Shown here: positions 28,132 through 36,110 of the stretch, piece after piece
Layout of the letters: each line of letters starts with the position of its first letter
Position numbering within the stretch: the first letter of the stretch is position 1
Source: Bisbaumannia salifodinae
GTDB taxonomy: Bacteria > Pseudomonadota > Gammaproteobacteria > Pseudomonadales > Halomonadaceae
Length of the DNA: 64,000 nucleotides
Assembly: GCF_039522585.1 (NCBI RefSeq)
Contig: NZ_BAAADR010000046.1
Direction: 5' to 3' (one strand)
Position numbers and translations under genes: made by a program
Notes under the pieces: generated by a model
Databases searched by the model: none
What the model saw: the letters and a program-made list of their open reading frames with translations, nothing else
Told to the model about the DNA's origin: nothing

Positions 28132-28855
28132 GCCCGAGTACGGCATCCTGATCATCGAGGATGATTTCCGCATCGCCGAGATTCATCGCGCCTTCGTGGA
28201 GCGCAGCCCCGGCTTTCGCGTGGTGGGGGTGGCCAAGAGCGCCGCCGAGGCCCGCGCCCTGCTGGCCGAGGCCGGCGACGCCGTTCAACTGGTGCTGCTG
28301 GATGCCTATATTCCCGACGTCCGGGGGCTGGAGCTGCTGTGGGAGCTGCGCCGCGATCATGGGCAACTGGATATCGTCATGATCACCGCCGCCAAGGAGG
28401 TGGAGACCATCCAGGAGGCGCTGCGTGGCGGGGTCTTCGACTACCTGATCAAGCCCAGCGAGGAGGCGCGCATGGCCCAGATGCTGGCGCGCTTTCGCGC
28501 CGAGCGCTCGGCCCTGGCCAGCAAGGCAGAGATGAGCCAGGAGGAGCTCGATCGGGTGATGGCCCGCGGCCATGGCGGGACCGAATCGGCTGGGGCATCG
28601 CGTGCCCTGCCCAAGGGCATCGACCGCCTGACCCTGGCCAAGGTGGTGGAGGGGCTCGAGGCGCTCGGCGAGCCCGCCACCGCCATGCAGGCCGCCCGAG
28701 AGATCGGTGCCAGCCGCTCCACGGCGCGCCGCTACCTGGAGTTCCTGGTCTCCGTTGGCGTGGCGGCGGCGGAGTTGGGCTATGGTGATGTGGGGAGGCC
28801 CGAGCGGCGCTATCGCCTGGTGGGTAGCGCCGTGCCCTGGCTGGAGGGGCCGTGA
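28124..28855 (+). CDS. CitB/DcuR-family response regulator
   Basis: 243 residues. The receiver domain has the acidic pair IIEDD and the phospho-acceptor Asp in LLDAYIPD, then the conserved Lys in YLIKP. The C-terminal part has the CitB-type helix-turn-helix (ALGEPATAMQAAREIGASRSTARRYLEFL). Cognate partner of the kinase it overlaps. The perfect inverted repeat 8 bp downstream of its stop codon, ahead of tctC, is its most likely target. Confidence 0.9.
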   Translation: MSEPEYGILIIEDDFRIAEIHRAFVERSPGFRVVGVAKSAAEARALLAEAGDAVQLVLLDAYIPDVRGLELLWELRRDHGQLDIVMITAAKEVETIQEALRGGVFDYLIKPSEEARMAQMLARFRAERSALASKAEMSQEELDRVMARGHGGTESAGASRALPKGIDRLTLAKVVEGLEALGEPATAMQAAREIGASRSTARRYLEFLVSVGVAAAELGYGDVGRPERRYRLVGSAVPWLEGP

Positions 28856-28862
28856 ACACAAT

Positions 28863-28893
28863 GGACAAAATGGCCAGAATGCTCATTTTGTCC
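28863..28893. promoter_or_regulatory. Inverted-repeat operator upstream of tctC
   Basis: GGACAAAATG-N11-CATTTTGTCC, a perfect 10-bp-arm inverted repeat with 21 bp (two helical turns) between arm centres. It lies in the 137-bp gap between the response regulator and tctC, about 100 bp before the tctC start. The spacing suits a dimeric activator such as the CitB-like regulator encoded just upstream. Confidence 0.7.
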
Positions 28894-28992
28894 TTTATGG
28901 TCACAAGCTTGTTGAGGCCATGGGGCTCTCCTAAGGTTCGGTGGTACGCCTGCGGGCGACTCACAATAACAGACCTAACGTCGGAGAACGCC

Positions 28993-30006
28993 ATGACCGC
29001 CACGCCCCTCACTTCCCGCAAGCCCGGCCTCAAGCGCCTCGCCCTGCTGGCCCTGCCGCTGGCCGCCCTGGCCGGGACCTCCACCGTCCAGGCCGACTGG
29101 GAGCCCACCCGCCCGGTGGAATTCGTCGCCCCGGCCAATCCCGGCGGTGGCTGGGATACCCTGGTACGCACCGTCTCCCGGGTGCTCCAGGAGGAGGGCC
29201 TGGCCGAGCAGAACTTCGCCCCCATCAATGTGCCGGGGGGCGGCGGTGCCGTGGCCTGGGCACAGATCGCCCGGGACGGCGGTAACCCCCATAAGCTGTT
29301 CGCCACCAGCCCGCCCATCATCCTGGTGCCCCTGGCCGGCACCTCACGCTTCGACCATAGCGACTTCACCCCCATCGCCCGGTTGATCACCGACTACTCC
29401 ATCGTGCTGGTGGCGGCGGATTCCGAGTACCAGGACCTCAACGACCTGCTCGAGGCGGTGCGCGAGGATCCCAGCCTGAGCATCGGCGGCGGTAGCGCCC
29501 CGGGCTCCATGGACCATATCGCCATGGCCGGCCTGGCCGATGCCGCCGGCCTGGAGGCCTCCAGCGTCAACTATATCGCCTTCTCCGGCGGCGGCGAGGC
29601 CATGACCAACCTGCTCGGCGGCCACGTGGAGGCGGTGATCTCCGGTGCCGGCGAGGTCGCCGGTCAGTTGGGGGAGGGCAGCGAGGTGCGCGCCCTGGGG
29701 GTCTCGTCTCCCGAGCGCCTGAGCGGCGCCCTGGCCGAGGTGCCCACCTATCAGGAGCAGGGCATCGACTACGGTTTCGATATCTGGCGCGGCGTGCTGG
29801 GGGCCCCGGATATGCCGGAAGAGGCGGTGGCCTACTACGAGGCGCTGTTCGCCGAGATGCTCGAGACCGAGGGCTGGCAGCAGGCCCGCGATCAACTGGG
29901 CTGGCTCGATGCCTACCAGGACGGCGAGACCTTCGGTGCCTTCCTCGACGCCCAGCGCGACCAGTTCAGTGAGATTCTCGACGACCTGGGCCTGCTCCGT
30001 CGCTGA
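28993..30006 (+). CDS. tctC: Tripartite tricarboxylate transporter substrate-binding protein
   Basis: 337 residues with a signal peptide (KRLALLALPLAALAGTSTVQA, cleavage after AQA-like VQA/DW). It is a Bug/TctC-type periplasmic binding protein: the N-terminal VEFVAPANPGGGWDTLVRT motif forms the carboxylate-coordinating loop. It delivers citrate-like or other carboxylates to TctAB. The ATG at 28993 is chosen because the signal peptide begins there; an in-frame upstream extension runs through the operator. First gene of tctCBA. Confidence 0.92.
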   Translation: MTATPLTSRKPGLKRLALLALPLAALAGTSTVQADWEPTRPVEFVAPANPGGGWDTLVRTVSRVLQEEGLAEQNFAPINVPGGGGAVAWAQIARDGGNPHKLFATSPPIILVPLAGTSRFDHSDFTPIARLITDYSIVLVAADSEYQDLNDLLEAVREDPSLSIGGGSAPGSMDHIAMAGLADAAGLEASSVNYIAFSGGGEAMTNLLGGHVEAVISGAGEVAGQLGEGSEVRALGVSSPERLSGALAEVPTYQEQGIDYGFDIWRGVLGAPDMPEEAVAYYEALFAEMLETEGWQQARDQLGWLDAYQDGETFGAFLDAQRDQFSEILDDLGLLRR

Positions 30007-30036
30007 TTCTCTGCGCTTCTTTCCTGACTCAAGCCG

Positions 30037-30065
30037 TGCCGGCGGGCCACTTGCCCGCCGGCACG
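30037..30065 (+). terminator. Attenuator-like hairpin between tctC and tctB
   Basis: CGTGCCGGCGGGC-CACTT-GCCCGCCGGCACG, a strong stem with no T-run. Placed between the binding-protein gene and the permease genes, it probably stabilises tctC mRNA or attenuates tctBA rather than ending transcription. Confidence 0.6.
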
Positions 30066-30078
30066 AGGTGGTATTCCC

Positions 30079-30561
30079 ATGACGCGACTCAATACCAATC
30101 AGATCCTGGCGATCCTGATCGCCCTGCTGGCCCTGGGCTATTTGGCCATGGCCTTCCAGATTCCCACCTTTCCGCTACCGCGGCCGGTGGATTCCGACCT
30201 CTTCCCCAAGGTGCTGGGGGTTACCCTGCTGGGGCTGGCGGTGTGGCTGTTCCTGGAGCGCCCCACCGCCGACGAGGTGCCCCATGAACCCAGCGCCGAG
30301 GAGCGGGCCCTGCCGCTGCTGCTGCGGCCCTGGTCGCGGGTGGTGATCACCGCCCTGGCGATCGCCGCCTATGCGTTGCTGCTGGTGCCGCTGGGCTTCG
30401 TGCTGACCTCCACGGCGCTGGCCTTCGGCCTGGCCTGGTACTACGGCTACCGCCGCCATGGCGTCAACCTGGCGACTTCCCTGGGGGTGGTACTGAGCCT
30501 CTACCTGGTGATGACCCGCATCATGGACGTCTACCTGCCCACCGGCCCGCTGCCCCTGTGA
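30079..30561 (+). CDS. tctB: Tripartite tricarboxylate transporter small membrane subunit
   Basis: 160 residues with four predicted membrane segments, the TctB norm, including the characteristic RPVDSDLFPKVLGVTLLGLA after the first segment. It pairs with TctA in the inner membrane. The 72-bp gap after tctC contains a GTGCCGGCGGGC / GCCCGCCGGCAC hairpin (about 30037-30065), which may lower expression of tctBA relative to the binding protein. Confidence 0.9.
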   Translation: MTRLNTNQILAILIALLALGYLAMAFQIPTFPLPRPVDSDLFPKVLGVTLLGLAVWLFLERPTADEVPHEPSAEERALPLLLRPWSRVVITALAIAAYALLLVPLGFVLTSTALAFGLAWYYGYRRHGVNLATSLGVVLSLYLVMTRIMDVYLPTGPLPL

Positions 30562-30585
30562 GCCCCAGCCCGAGAGAGCCTTCCC

Positions 30586-32082
30586 ATGGAGTCCTTCAAT
30601 AACCTGATGTATGGCTTCGGCATCGCGCTGGAGCCGATGAACCTGGTCTATGTCTTCGCCGGGGTCTTCGCCGGCACCATCATCGGCATGCTGCCGGGGC
30701 TGGGCCCCATCAGCGCGCTCGCCCTGATGATCCCGCTGACCTTCGCCATGGATCCCGCCTCGGGACTGATCCTGATGGCGGGGGTCTACTATGGCGCCAT
30801 CTTCGGCGGTTCCACCTCCTCGATCCTGCTCAATGCCCCCGGCGTGGCCGGCACCGTGGCCACCTCTTTCGATGGCTACCCGATGGCCAAGCAGGGCATG
30901 GCCGGCAAGGCCCTGGCCATCGCCGCCTATGCCTCCTTCGTCGGTGGCACCATCTCGGTGGTCTTCCTGATGCTGGTGGCACCGCTGCTCGGCAAGGTGG
31001 CGGTGAGCTTCGGGCCGGCGGAATACTTCGCGCTGATGGTGCTGGGCCTGACCGCGGTGGTCTCGCTCTCCGACAAGTCCCTGGTCAAGGGGCTGATCGC
31101 CGCGGTGATCGGGGTGATGATCTCGATCATCGGCATCGACCTGCAGACCGGCACCGAGCGCTACACCTTCGGTACCCTGCACCTGCTGGACGGCATCGAC
31201 TTCCTGGTGGTGGCACTCGGCATCTTCGCCCTGGCCGAGGTCTTCTACATGCTGCTGCGGGGCGGCGGCGGCAAGGAGCCGCCGCGCAACGCCATCGGCT
31301 CCCTCAAGCTGTCGAAGTCCGAGGTCAAGGAGATCGCCGCGCCGGTGGGTCGCAGCTCGGTGCTGGGCTTCTTCACCGGGGTGCTGCCCGGCGCCGGGGC
31401 CACCATCGGCTCCTTCCTCGGCTACAGCATGGAGAAGCGCCTGGCCAAGGACGGCGACACCTTCGGCAAGGGCAATATCAAGGGGGTGGCCGCCCCCGAG
31501 GCCGCCAACAACGCCGCCTGCACCGGCTCCTTCGTGCCGCTGCTGACCCTCGGCGTGCCGGGTTCCGGGACCACGGCGGTGCTGCTCGGCGCCCTGCTGG
31601 TGATGGGCGTGACCCCGGGGCCGGCGATGCTGGTGGATCGCCCGGACGTCTTCTGGGGGGTGATCGCCAGCATGTATATCGGCAATATCTTCCTGCTGGT
31701 ACTCAACCTGCCGCTGATTCCGCTGATCGCCAAGATCCTCGATATGCCGCGGCCGCTGCTGCTGGCGCTGATCCTGATCTTCTGCATGGTGGGCGTCTAC
31801 GGCATGAGCTTCAGCATCTTCGACCTGCTGCTGCTGCTCGGCTTCGGCCTGATTGGCCTGGGCATGCGCCTGTTCGGCTTCCCCACCGCGCCGCTGATCC
31901 TGGCGCTGATCCTCGGCGATATCATGGAGGAATCGATGCGTCGCGCCCTGCAGATCTCCGGCGGCGACTGGATGACCTTTATCGACAAGCCGATCTCCCT
32001 GGCGCTGCTGGTGGTGGCGGCCCTGTCGCTGACCCTGCCGCTGATCAAGAAGCTGGTGGTGGCGCGTCGCGTCCGGGCCTGA
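30586..32082 (+). CDS. tctA: Tripartite tricarboxylate transporter large permease
   Basis: 498 residues, about 11-12 membrane segments. Family motifs include GTIIGMLPGLGPISALALMIP, the YYGAIFGGSTSSILLNAPG loop, and a second copy of the motif LPGAGATIGSF with NNAACTGSFVPLLTLGVPGS. Sodium- or proton-driven uptake of carboxylates together with TctB and TctC. Last gene of the operon, followed by a strong hairpin. Confidence 0.95.
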   Translation: MESFNNLMYGFGIALEPMNLVYVFAGVFAGTIIGMLPGLGPISALALMIPLTFAMDPASGLILMAGVYYGAIFGGSTSSILLNAPGVAGTVATSFDGYPMAKQGMAGKALAIAAYASFVGGTISVVFLMLVAPLLGKVAVSFGPAEYFALMVLGLTAVVSLSDKSLVKGLIAAVIGVMISIIGIDLQTGTERYTFGTLHLLDGIDFLVVALGIFALAEVFYMLLRGGGGKEPPRNAIGSLKLSKSEVKEIAAPVGRSSVLGFFTGVLPGAGATIGSFLGYSMEKRLAKDGDTFGKGNIKGVAAPEAANNAACTGSFVPLLTLGVPGSGTTAVLLGALLVMGVTPGPAMLVDRPDVFWGVIASMYIGNIFLLVLNLPLIPLIAKILDMPRPLLLALILIFCMVGVYGMSFSIFDLLLLLGFGLIGLGMRLFGFPTAPLILALILGDIMEESMRRALQISGGDWMTFIDKPISLALLVVAALSLTLPLIKKLVVARRVRA

Positions 32083-32130
32083 GTCGGCGATTGACCCGGC
32101 GAGCGACCCGGCCCGAGAGGGCCAACTCAT

Positions 32131-32161
32131 CGACGGGGCCGCGCACAGCGCGGCCCCGTCG
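32131..32161 (+). terminator. Terminator-like hairpin after tctA
   Basis: CGACGGGGCCGCGC-ACA-GCGCGGCCCCGTCG, a perfect 14-bp stem 48 bp past tctA. It lacks a T-run (GTCGTCTGCG follows), so strict Rho-independence is uncertain. Confidence 0.65.
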
Positions 32162-32209
32162 TCGTCTGCGGCCAAGGTCGGTATGACAGTGGCGGGCAGG
32201 GGCGTTATG

Positions 32210-32228
32210 ATTAAAACAAGTGTTTAAT
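32210..32228. promoter_or_regulatory. Palindromic AT-rich site upstream of the acyl-CoA dehydrogenase gene
   Basis: ATTAAAACAAGTGTTTAAT, an imperfect palindrome 39 bp before the start codon. The AAAAC..GTTT core is loosely like PsrA/FadR-type fatty acid operators in Pseudomonas relatives. The assignment is tentative. Confidence 0.35.
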
Positions 32229-32266
32229 TCGTGAGCCGCTCTCGATCACAGCCCAAGGAGAATCCC

Positions 32267-34096
32267 ATGGCCAGCTACCGCGCCCCGCTTCGCGATATGC
32301 GCTTTATCCTCAACGAGGTCTTCCAGGCGCCCGAGACCTGGGCCGCCATGCCCGCCACCCAGGCCCTGGATGCGGACCTGGCCGAGGCGATCCTCGAGGA
32401 GGGCGCCCGGGTCACCGGCGCCGAGCTCTTTCCCCTCAACCAGAGCGGCGATGCCGAGGGCTGTCGCTTCGAAGGCGGCGAGGTGCGGACCCCGACGGGC
32501 TTCCAGGCCGCCTTCGCGACCCTGGCCGAGGGGGGCTGGTTCGGCCTGGGCGGCAACCCGGAGCATGATGGCCAGGGCATGCCCAAGCAGCTCACCGTGG
32601 CCTTCGAGGAGATGCTCTACGCCACCAATACCGGCTTCGCCCTCTATCCGGCGCTGAACAGCGGCGCCACCCTGCTGCTCGACAGCCACGCCGATGCGGC
32701 CACCAAGGCGCGCTACCTGCCGAAGATGCATGCCGGCCAGTGGCTGGGCACCATGTGCCTCACCGAGCCCCACTGCGGCACCGACCTGGGGCTGATCAAT
32801 ACCCGCGCCGAACCCCTGCCAGCCCCTGGCGACGCAGCCCCGGGCGAGCAACGCTACGCCATCACCGGCACCAAGATCTGGATCACCGGCGGCGAGCACG
32901 ACCTGGCCGAGAATATCGTCCACCTGGTGCTGGCCAAGCTGCCGGACGCCCCGGCGGGCTCCCGGGGGATCTCGCTGTTCCTGGTGCCCAAGTTCAGGGT
33001 CGACGCGCGGGGCGAGCTCGGCGAGCGCAACGCCCTGAGCTGCGGCGGCCTGGAGCACAAGATGGGCATCAAGGGCAGCGCCACCTGCGTGATGAACTTC
33101 GACGGCGCCGAGGGCATCCTGATCGGCGAGCCCCACCAGGGCCTGGCCGCCATGTTCACCATGATGAACTACGAGCGCCTCTCCATCGGCATCCAGGGCC
33201 TGGGCCTCGGCGAGGTGGCCTACCAGAGCGCCATGGACTTCGCCCGGGAGCGCCGTCAGAGCCGCGCCCCGAGCGGGCCCGCCGAGCCCGAGGCCGCCGC
33301 CGATCCCATCCTGGTGCATCCCGACGTGCGCCGCATGGCCTTGGAGGCCCGGGCCTGGAACGAGGGCGGGCGGGCCTTCACCGCCTTCGTCGCCGGCCAG
33401 CTCGACCTGGCCAAGTTCCACCCCGAGGCGGCGGTGCGCGACCAGGCCGATGAGATGGTGGCGCTGCTGACCCCGGTGGCCAAGGCCTTCCTCACCGATC
33501 GCGGCTTCGAGGCCACGGTGACCGCCCAGCAGCTCTATGGCGGCAACGGCTACTGCGTGGAGTGGGGCGCCGAGCAGTATGTGCGCGACGCGCGCATCGC
33601 CATGATCTACGAGGGCACCAACGGCATCCAGGCCATGGACCTGGTGGGGCGCAAGCTGGCCCGCAACCGCGGCGCCTACCTGGCGCGCTTCGCCGCGGCG
33701 ATGCGCGCCGATCTGGCCGAGGGGGGTGACGCCGAGATCGCCGACTTCCGCGACGCCGCCATCCAGGCCCTGGCCCGCCTGGAGGCGGTGAGCGATGGCC
33801 TGCTGGCGCGCGGCGCCGCGGATCCCGACGAGCTGGGTGCCGCCGCCACCGACGTCCTGGAGCTGTTGGGCCTGGTGGCCTACGCCTGGATGTGGTGGAA
33901 GATGGCCCGGGCCGCCCGTCACGGCCTGGCCGCGGATGGCCCCGGCGGCGAGGCCTTCTATCGTGCCAAGCTGGCGGTGGGGCGCTACTTCCTTAGCCGC
34001 CAGTTGCCCAAGGCGCTGAGCCTGGAGGCGCGGATCCAGGGTGGCGCCGAGCCGCTGATGGGCCTGGACGAGGAGGCCTTCTACCCTGTCGATTGA
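32267..34096 (+). CDS. Acyl-CoA dehydrogenase (DmdC/FadE5-like, C-terminal extension type)
   Basis: 609 residues. FAD-dependent oxidation of an acyl-CoA to the 2-enoyl-CoA. Recognisable parts: N-terminal MASYRAPLRDMRFILNEVF (typical of the ~600-residue subgroup that includes 3-methylmercaptopropionyl-CoA dehydrogenase DmdC), GTMCLTEPHCGTDLGLI, KIWITGGEHDL, and the catalytic-base region ARIAMIYEGTNGIQAMDLVGRK. The start at 32267 has AAGGAG upstream. DmdC or a general long-chain enzyme are both possible. The last 106 bp are copied again downstream (34143-34248). Confidence 0.88.
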   Translation: MASYRAPLRDMRFILNEVFQAPETWAAMPATQALDADLAEAILEEGARVTGAELFPLNQSGDAEGCRFEGGEVRTPTGFQAAFATLAEGGWFGLGGNPEHDGQGMPKQLTVAFEEMLYATNTGFALYPALNSGATLLLDSHADAATKARYLPKMHAGQWLGTMCLTEPHCGTDLGLINTRAEPLPAPGDAAPGEQRYAITGTKIWITGGEHDLAENIVHLVLAKLPDAPAGSRGISLFLVPKFRVDARGELGERNALSCGGLEHKMGIKGSATCVMNFDGAEGILIGEPHQGLAAMFTMMNYERLSIGIQGLGLGEVAYQSAMDFARERRQSRAPSGPAEPEAAADPILVHPDVRRMALEARAWNEGGRAFTAFVAGQLDLAKFHPEAAVRDQADEMVALLTPVAKAFLTDRGFEATVTAQQLYGGNGYCVEWGAEQYVRDARIAMIYEGTNGIQAMDLVGRKLARNRGAYLARFAAAMRADLAEGGDAEIADFRDAAIQALARLEAVSDGLLARGAADPDELGAAATDVLELLGLVAYAWMWWKMARAARHGLAADGPGGEAFYRAKLAVGRYFLSRQLPKALSLEARIQGGAEPLMGLDEEAFYPVD

Positions 34097-34248
34097 TGCG
34101 AGACCTGCCAGGAGCGCCCCGATGGGCCGGCCCTTTATTCGGCCTTAGCCGCCAGCTGCCCAAGGCGCTGAGCCTGGAGGCGCGGATCCAGGGCGGTGCC
34201 GAGCCGCTGATGGGCCTGGCCGAGGAGGCCTTCTACCCGGTCGATTGA
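33991..34248. repeat. Duplicated 3' end of the acyl-CoA dehydrogenase gene
   Basis: Bases 33991-34096 (CCTTAGCCGCCAG through the stop codon) reappear at 34143-34248 with a few substitutions, still open to a TGA. The copy is separated by 46 bp of unrelated sequence, has no start signal, and is non-coding debris. It is the same class of event as the duplicated ends of recQ, trHb, cfa and hupE. Confidence 0.9.
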
Positions 34249-34271
34249 TTCACCGACAACCTCCATAAAGT

Positions 34272-34309
34272 ACGAGAAAGGGCGCCCCAAATGGGGCGCC
34301 CTTTCTCGT
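34272..34309. terminator. Strong bidirectional terminator
   Basis: ACGAGAAAGGGCGCCCC-AAAT-GGGGCGCCCTTTCTCGT, a perfect 17-bp stem after the duplicated dehydrogenase end. It insulates the urt operon from upstream transcription. Confidence 0.9.
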
Positions 34310-34333
34310 GCCCGGTGCAGGCCTGGCCACTCC

Positions 34334-34350
34334 CGCCCGGGATTGGTGCA
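34334..34350. promoter_or_regulatory. Weak NtrC-like site upstream of urtA
   Basis: CGCCCG-GGATT-GGTGCA: the right half is the perfect NtrC half-site GGTGCA, the left half matches 3 of 6. It lies 120-136 bp upstream of the sigma-54 type promoter at 34470, a normal enhancer distance. Confidence 0.35.
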
Positions 34351-34438
34351 GGCCGCGCCTCGGCCATGTCCCCTCATGGGGCGAATGCCACGCCCCCGGG
34401 CGGCCTGGGGGGCGGGGGAAGGCCGGCAATATGATGAA

Positions 34439-34451
34439 TATCAACGAATTT
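34439..34451 (+). promoter_or_regulatory. IHF-like site upstream of urtA
   Basis: TATCAA-CGAA-TTT matches WATCAA-N4-TTR except the last base. It sits between the NtrC-like site and the sigma-54 promoter, where DNA bending would bring the activator to the polymerase. Confidence 0.4.
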
Positions 34452-34469
34452 TCTAGCCAAAGAGTGCTG

Positions 34470-34485
34470 TGGCGCGGCTTATGCA
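34470..34485 (+). promoter_or_regulatory. Sigma-54 type promoter of urtABCDE
   Basis: TGGCGC-GGCTT-ATGCA against the consensus TGGCAC-N5-TTGCA, with the invariant GG and GC at correct spacing. It is 160 bp upstream of the urtA start. It indicates nitrogen-limitation control through NtrC. Confidence 0.7.
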
Positions 34486-34644
34486 ACGACCTGGTCTGCC
34501 AGATCACCCTGCATGGGCTGCACGAAGCCCGCGGCCGGCGTGCCGGGGAGGAAATGGTGTGGGGAACGCCATGACCCCGCGCTACGACAGCCAAGCGCAG
34601 GCCCATGGTCTGTCGACAACACCTATGACCCTCAGGAGAGTCCC

Positions 34645-35982
34645 ATGACCCCGAGTCACAACAACAAGATCCTGGCCGCTTCGGTCCTGGCCCTGTCGAT
34701 CGCGGGCGCGAGTGTCGCCCAGGCCCAGGCCCAGGACGCGGACCCCATCCGGGTCGGCATCCTGCATTCGCTGTCCGGCACCATGGCGATCAGCGAATCG
34801 ACCCTCAAGGACACCGTGGAGATGCTGATCGAGCAGCAGAATGCCGAGGGCGGCCTGCTGGGCCGGCCCCTCGAGGCGGTGGTGGTGGATCCGGCCTCCA
34901 ACTGGCCGCTGTTCGCCGAGCGGGCCCGGGAGCTGCTCGCCCAGGAGGAGGTCGACGTGATCTTCGGCAACTGGACCTCGGTATCGCGCAAGGCGGTGCT
35001 ACCGGTGGTGGAAGAGCTCAACGGCCTGCTCTTCTACCCGGTGCAATACGAGGGCGAGGAGTCCTCGGAGAACGTCTTCTACACCGGGGCTGCGCCCAAT
35101 CAGCAGGCGATTCCCGCCGTCGACTACCTGATCGATGAGGTGGGCATCGAGCGCTTCGTCCTGCTCGGCACCGACTATGTCTACCCGCGCACCACCAATC
35201 GCATCCTCGAGGCCTACCTCCAGGAGGAGCATGGCGTGGCCGAGGAGGACATCCTGGTCGACTACACCCCCTTCGGCCACTCCGACTGGCAGAACATCGT
35301 CGCCGAGGTGCGCCGCTTCGGCGCCGAAGGCAAGCCCACGGCGGTCATCTCCACCATCAACGGCGATGCCAACGTGCCCTTCTACCGTGAGCTCGCCAAC
35401 CAGGGCGTCGATGCCGCCGACATCCCGGTGATCGCCTTCTCGGTGGGCGAGCAGGAGCTCTCCGGCATCGATACCGGCCCGCTGGTCGGTCACCTGGCCG
35501 CCTGGAACTACTTCATGAGCGTCGACAGCGACGCCAACTATGACTTCATCGATGCCTGGATCGACTGGACCGGCGACGAGGAGGCGGTCACCAACGACCC
35601 CATGGAGGCCCACTATATCGGCTTCAATATGTGGGCCGAGGCGGTGCGCAAGGCCGGCACCACCGACGTCGACGCCGTCAAGGACGCCATCATCGGCGTC
35701 ACCGTGCCCAACCTCTCCGGCGGCTATGCGGCGATGATGCCCAACCACCACATCACCAAGCCGGTGTTGATTGGCGAGGTGCAGGACAACGGCCAGTTCG
35801 ACATCGTCTGGCAGACCCCGTCCAGCGTGGCCGGCGACGCCTGGTCCGACTACCTGCCCGGCTCCCGGGACCTGATCGGCGATTGGCGCGCCCCGCTGCG
35901 CTGCGGCAACTTCAACGTGGCCAATGGCAGCTGCGGCGGCAGCAACGCCGCCGCCGAGGCCGAGGTGGCGCTGGCCGAGTGA
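34645..35982 (+). CDS. urtA: Urea ABC transporter, urea-binding protein
   Basis: 445 residues with a signal peptide (ILAASVLALSIAGASVAQAQA). It is a branched-chain-type periplasmic binding protein: IRVGILHSLSGTMAISESTL, then FGNWTSVSRKAVLPVVEE and LFYPVQYEGEESSENVFYTG are UrtA hallmarks. The start at 34645 follows a CAGGAGAG site and begins the signal peptide. First gene of urtABCDE, followed by two hairpins before urtB, as expected for a binding protein needed in excess. Confidence 0.96.
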   Translation: MTPSHNNKILAASVLALSIAGASVAQAQAQDADPIRVGILHSLSGTMAISESTLKDTVEMLIEQQNAEGGLLGRPLEAVVVDPASNWPLFAERARELLAQEEVDVIFGNWTSVSRKAVLPVVEELNGLLFYPVQYEGEESSENVFYTGAAPNQQAIPAVDYLIDEVGIERFVLLGTDYVYPRTTNRILEAYLQEEHGVAEEDILVDYTPFGHSDWQNIVAEVRRFGAEGKPTAVISTINGDANVPFYRELANQGVDAADIPVIAFSVGEQELSGIDTGPLVGHLAAWNYFMSVDSDANYDFIDAWIDWTGDEEAVTNDPMEAHYIGFNMWAEAVRKAGTTDVDAVKDAIIGVTVPNLSGGYAAMMPNHHITKPVLIGEVQDNGQFDIVWQTPSSVAGDAWSDYLPGSRDLIGDWRAPLRCGNFNVANGSCGGSNAAAEAEVALAE

Positions 35983-35989
35983 GTCCCGG

Positions 35990-36070
35990 GAGCCCGTCGG
36001 ATTTGACCGATCGTCCCGGATCAGCGTCGGGTCCGACGGGCTCCATCCCCCGCCGCAGGTCCGGCGGGGG
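35990..36070 (+). terminator. Two stem-loops between urtA and urtB (attenuator / mRNA stabiliser)
   Basis: First stem: GAGCCCGTCGGA at 35990-36001 with TCCGACGGGCTC at 36032-36043, enclosing a 30-nt internal region. Second stem: CCCCGCCG with CGGCGGGG at about 36048-36069. There is no T-run. The arrangement fits differential expression of urtA versus urtBCDE. Confidence 0.65.
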
Positions 36071-36110
36071 AGCACGCCTGCCGATGATTCCGACTACCGA
36101 GGAAAGCCCG

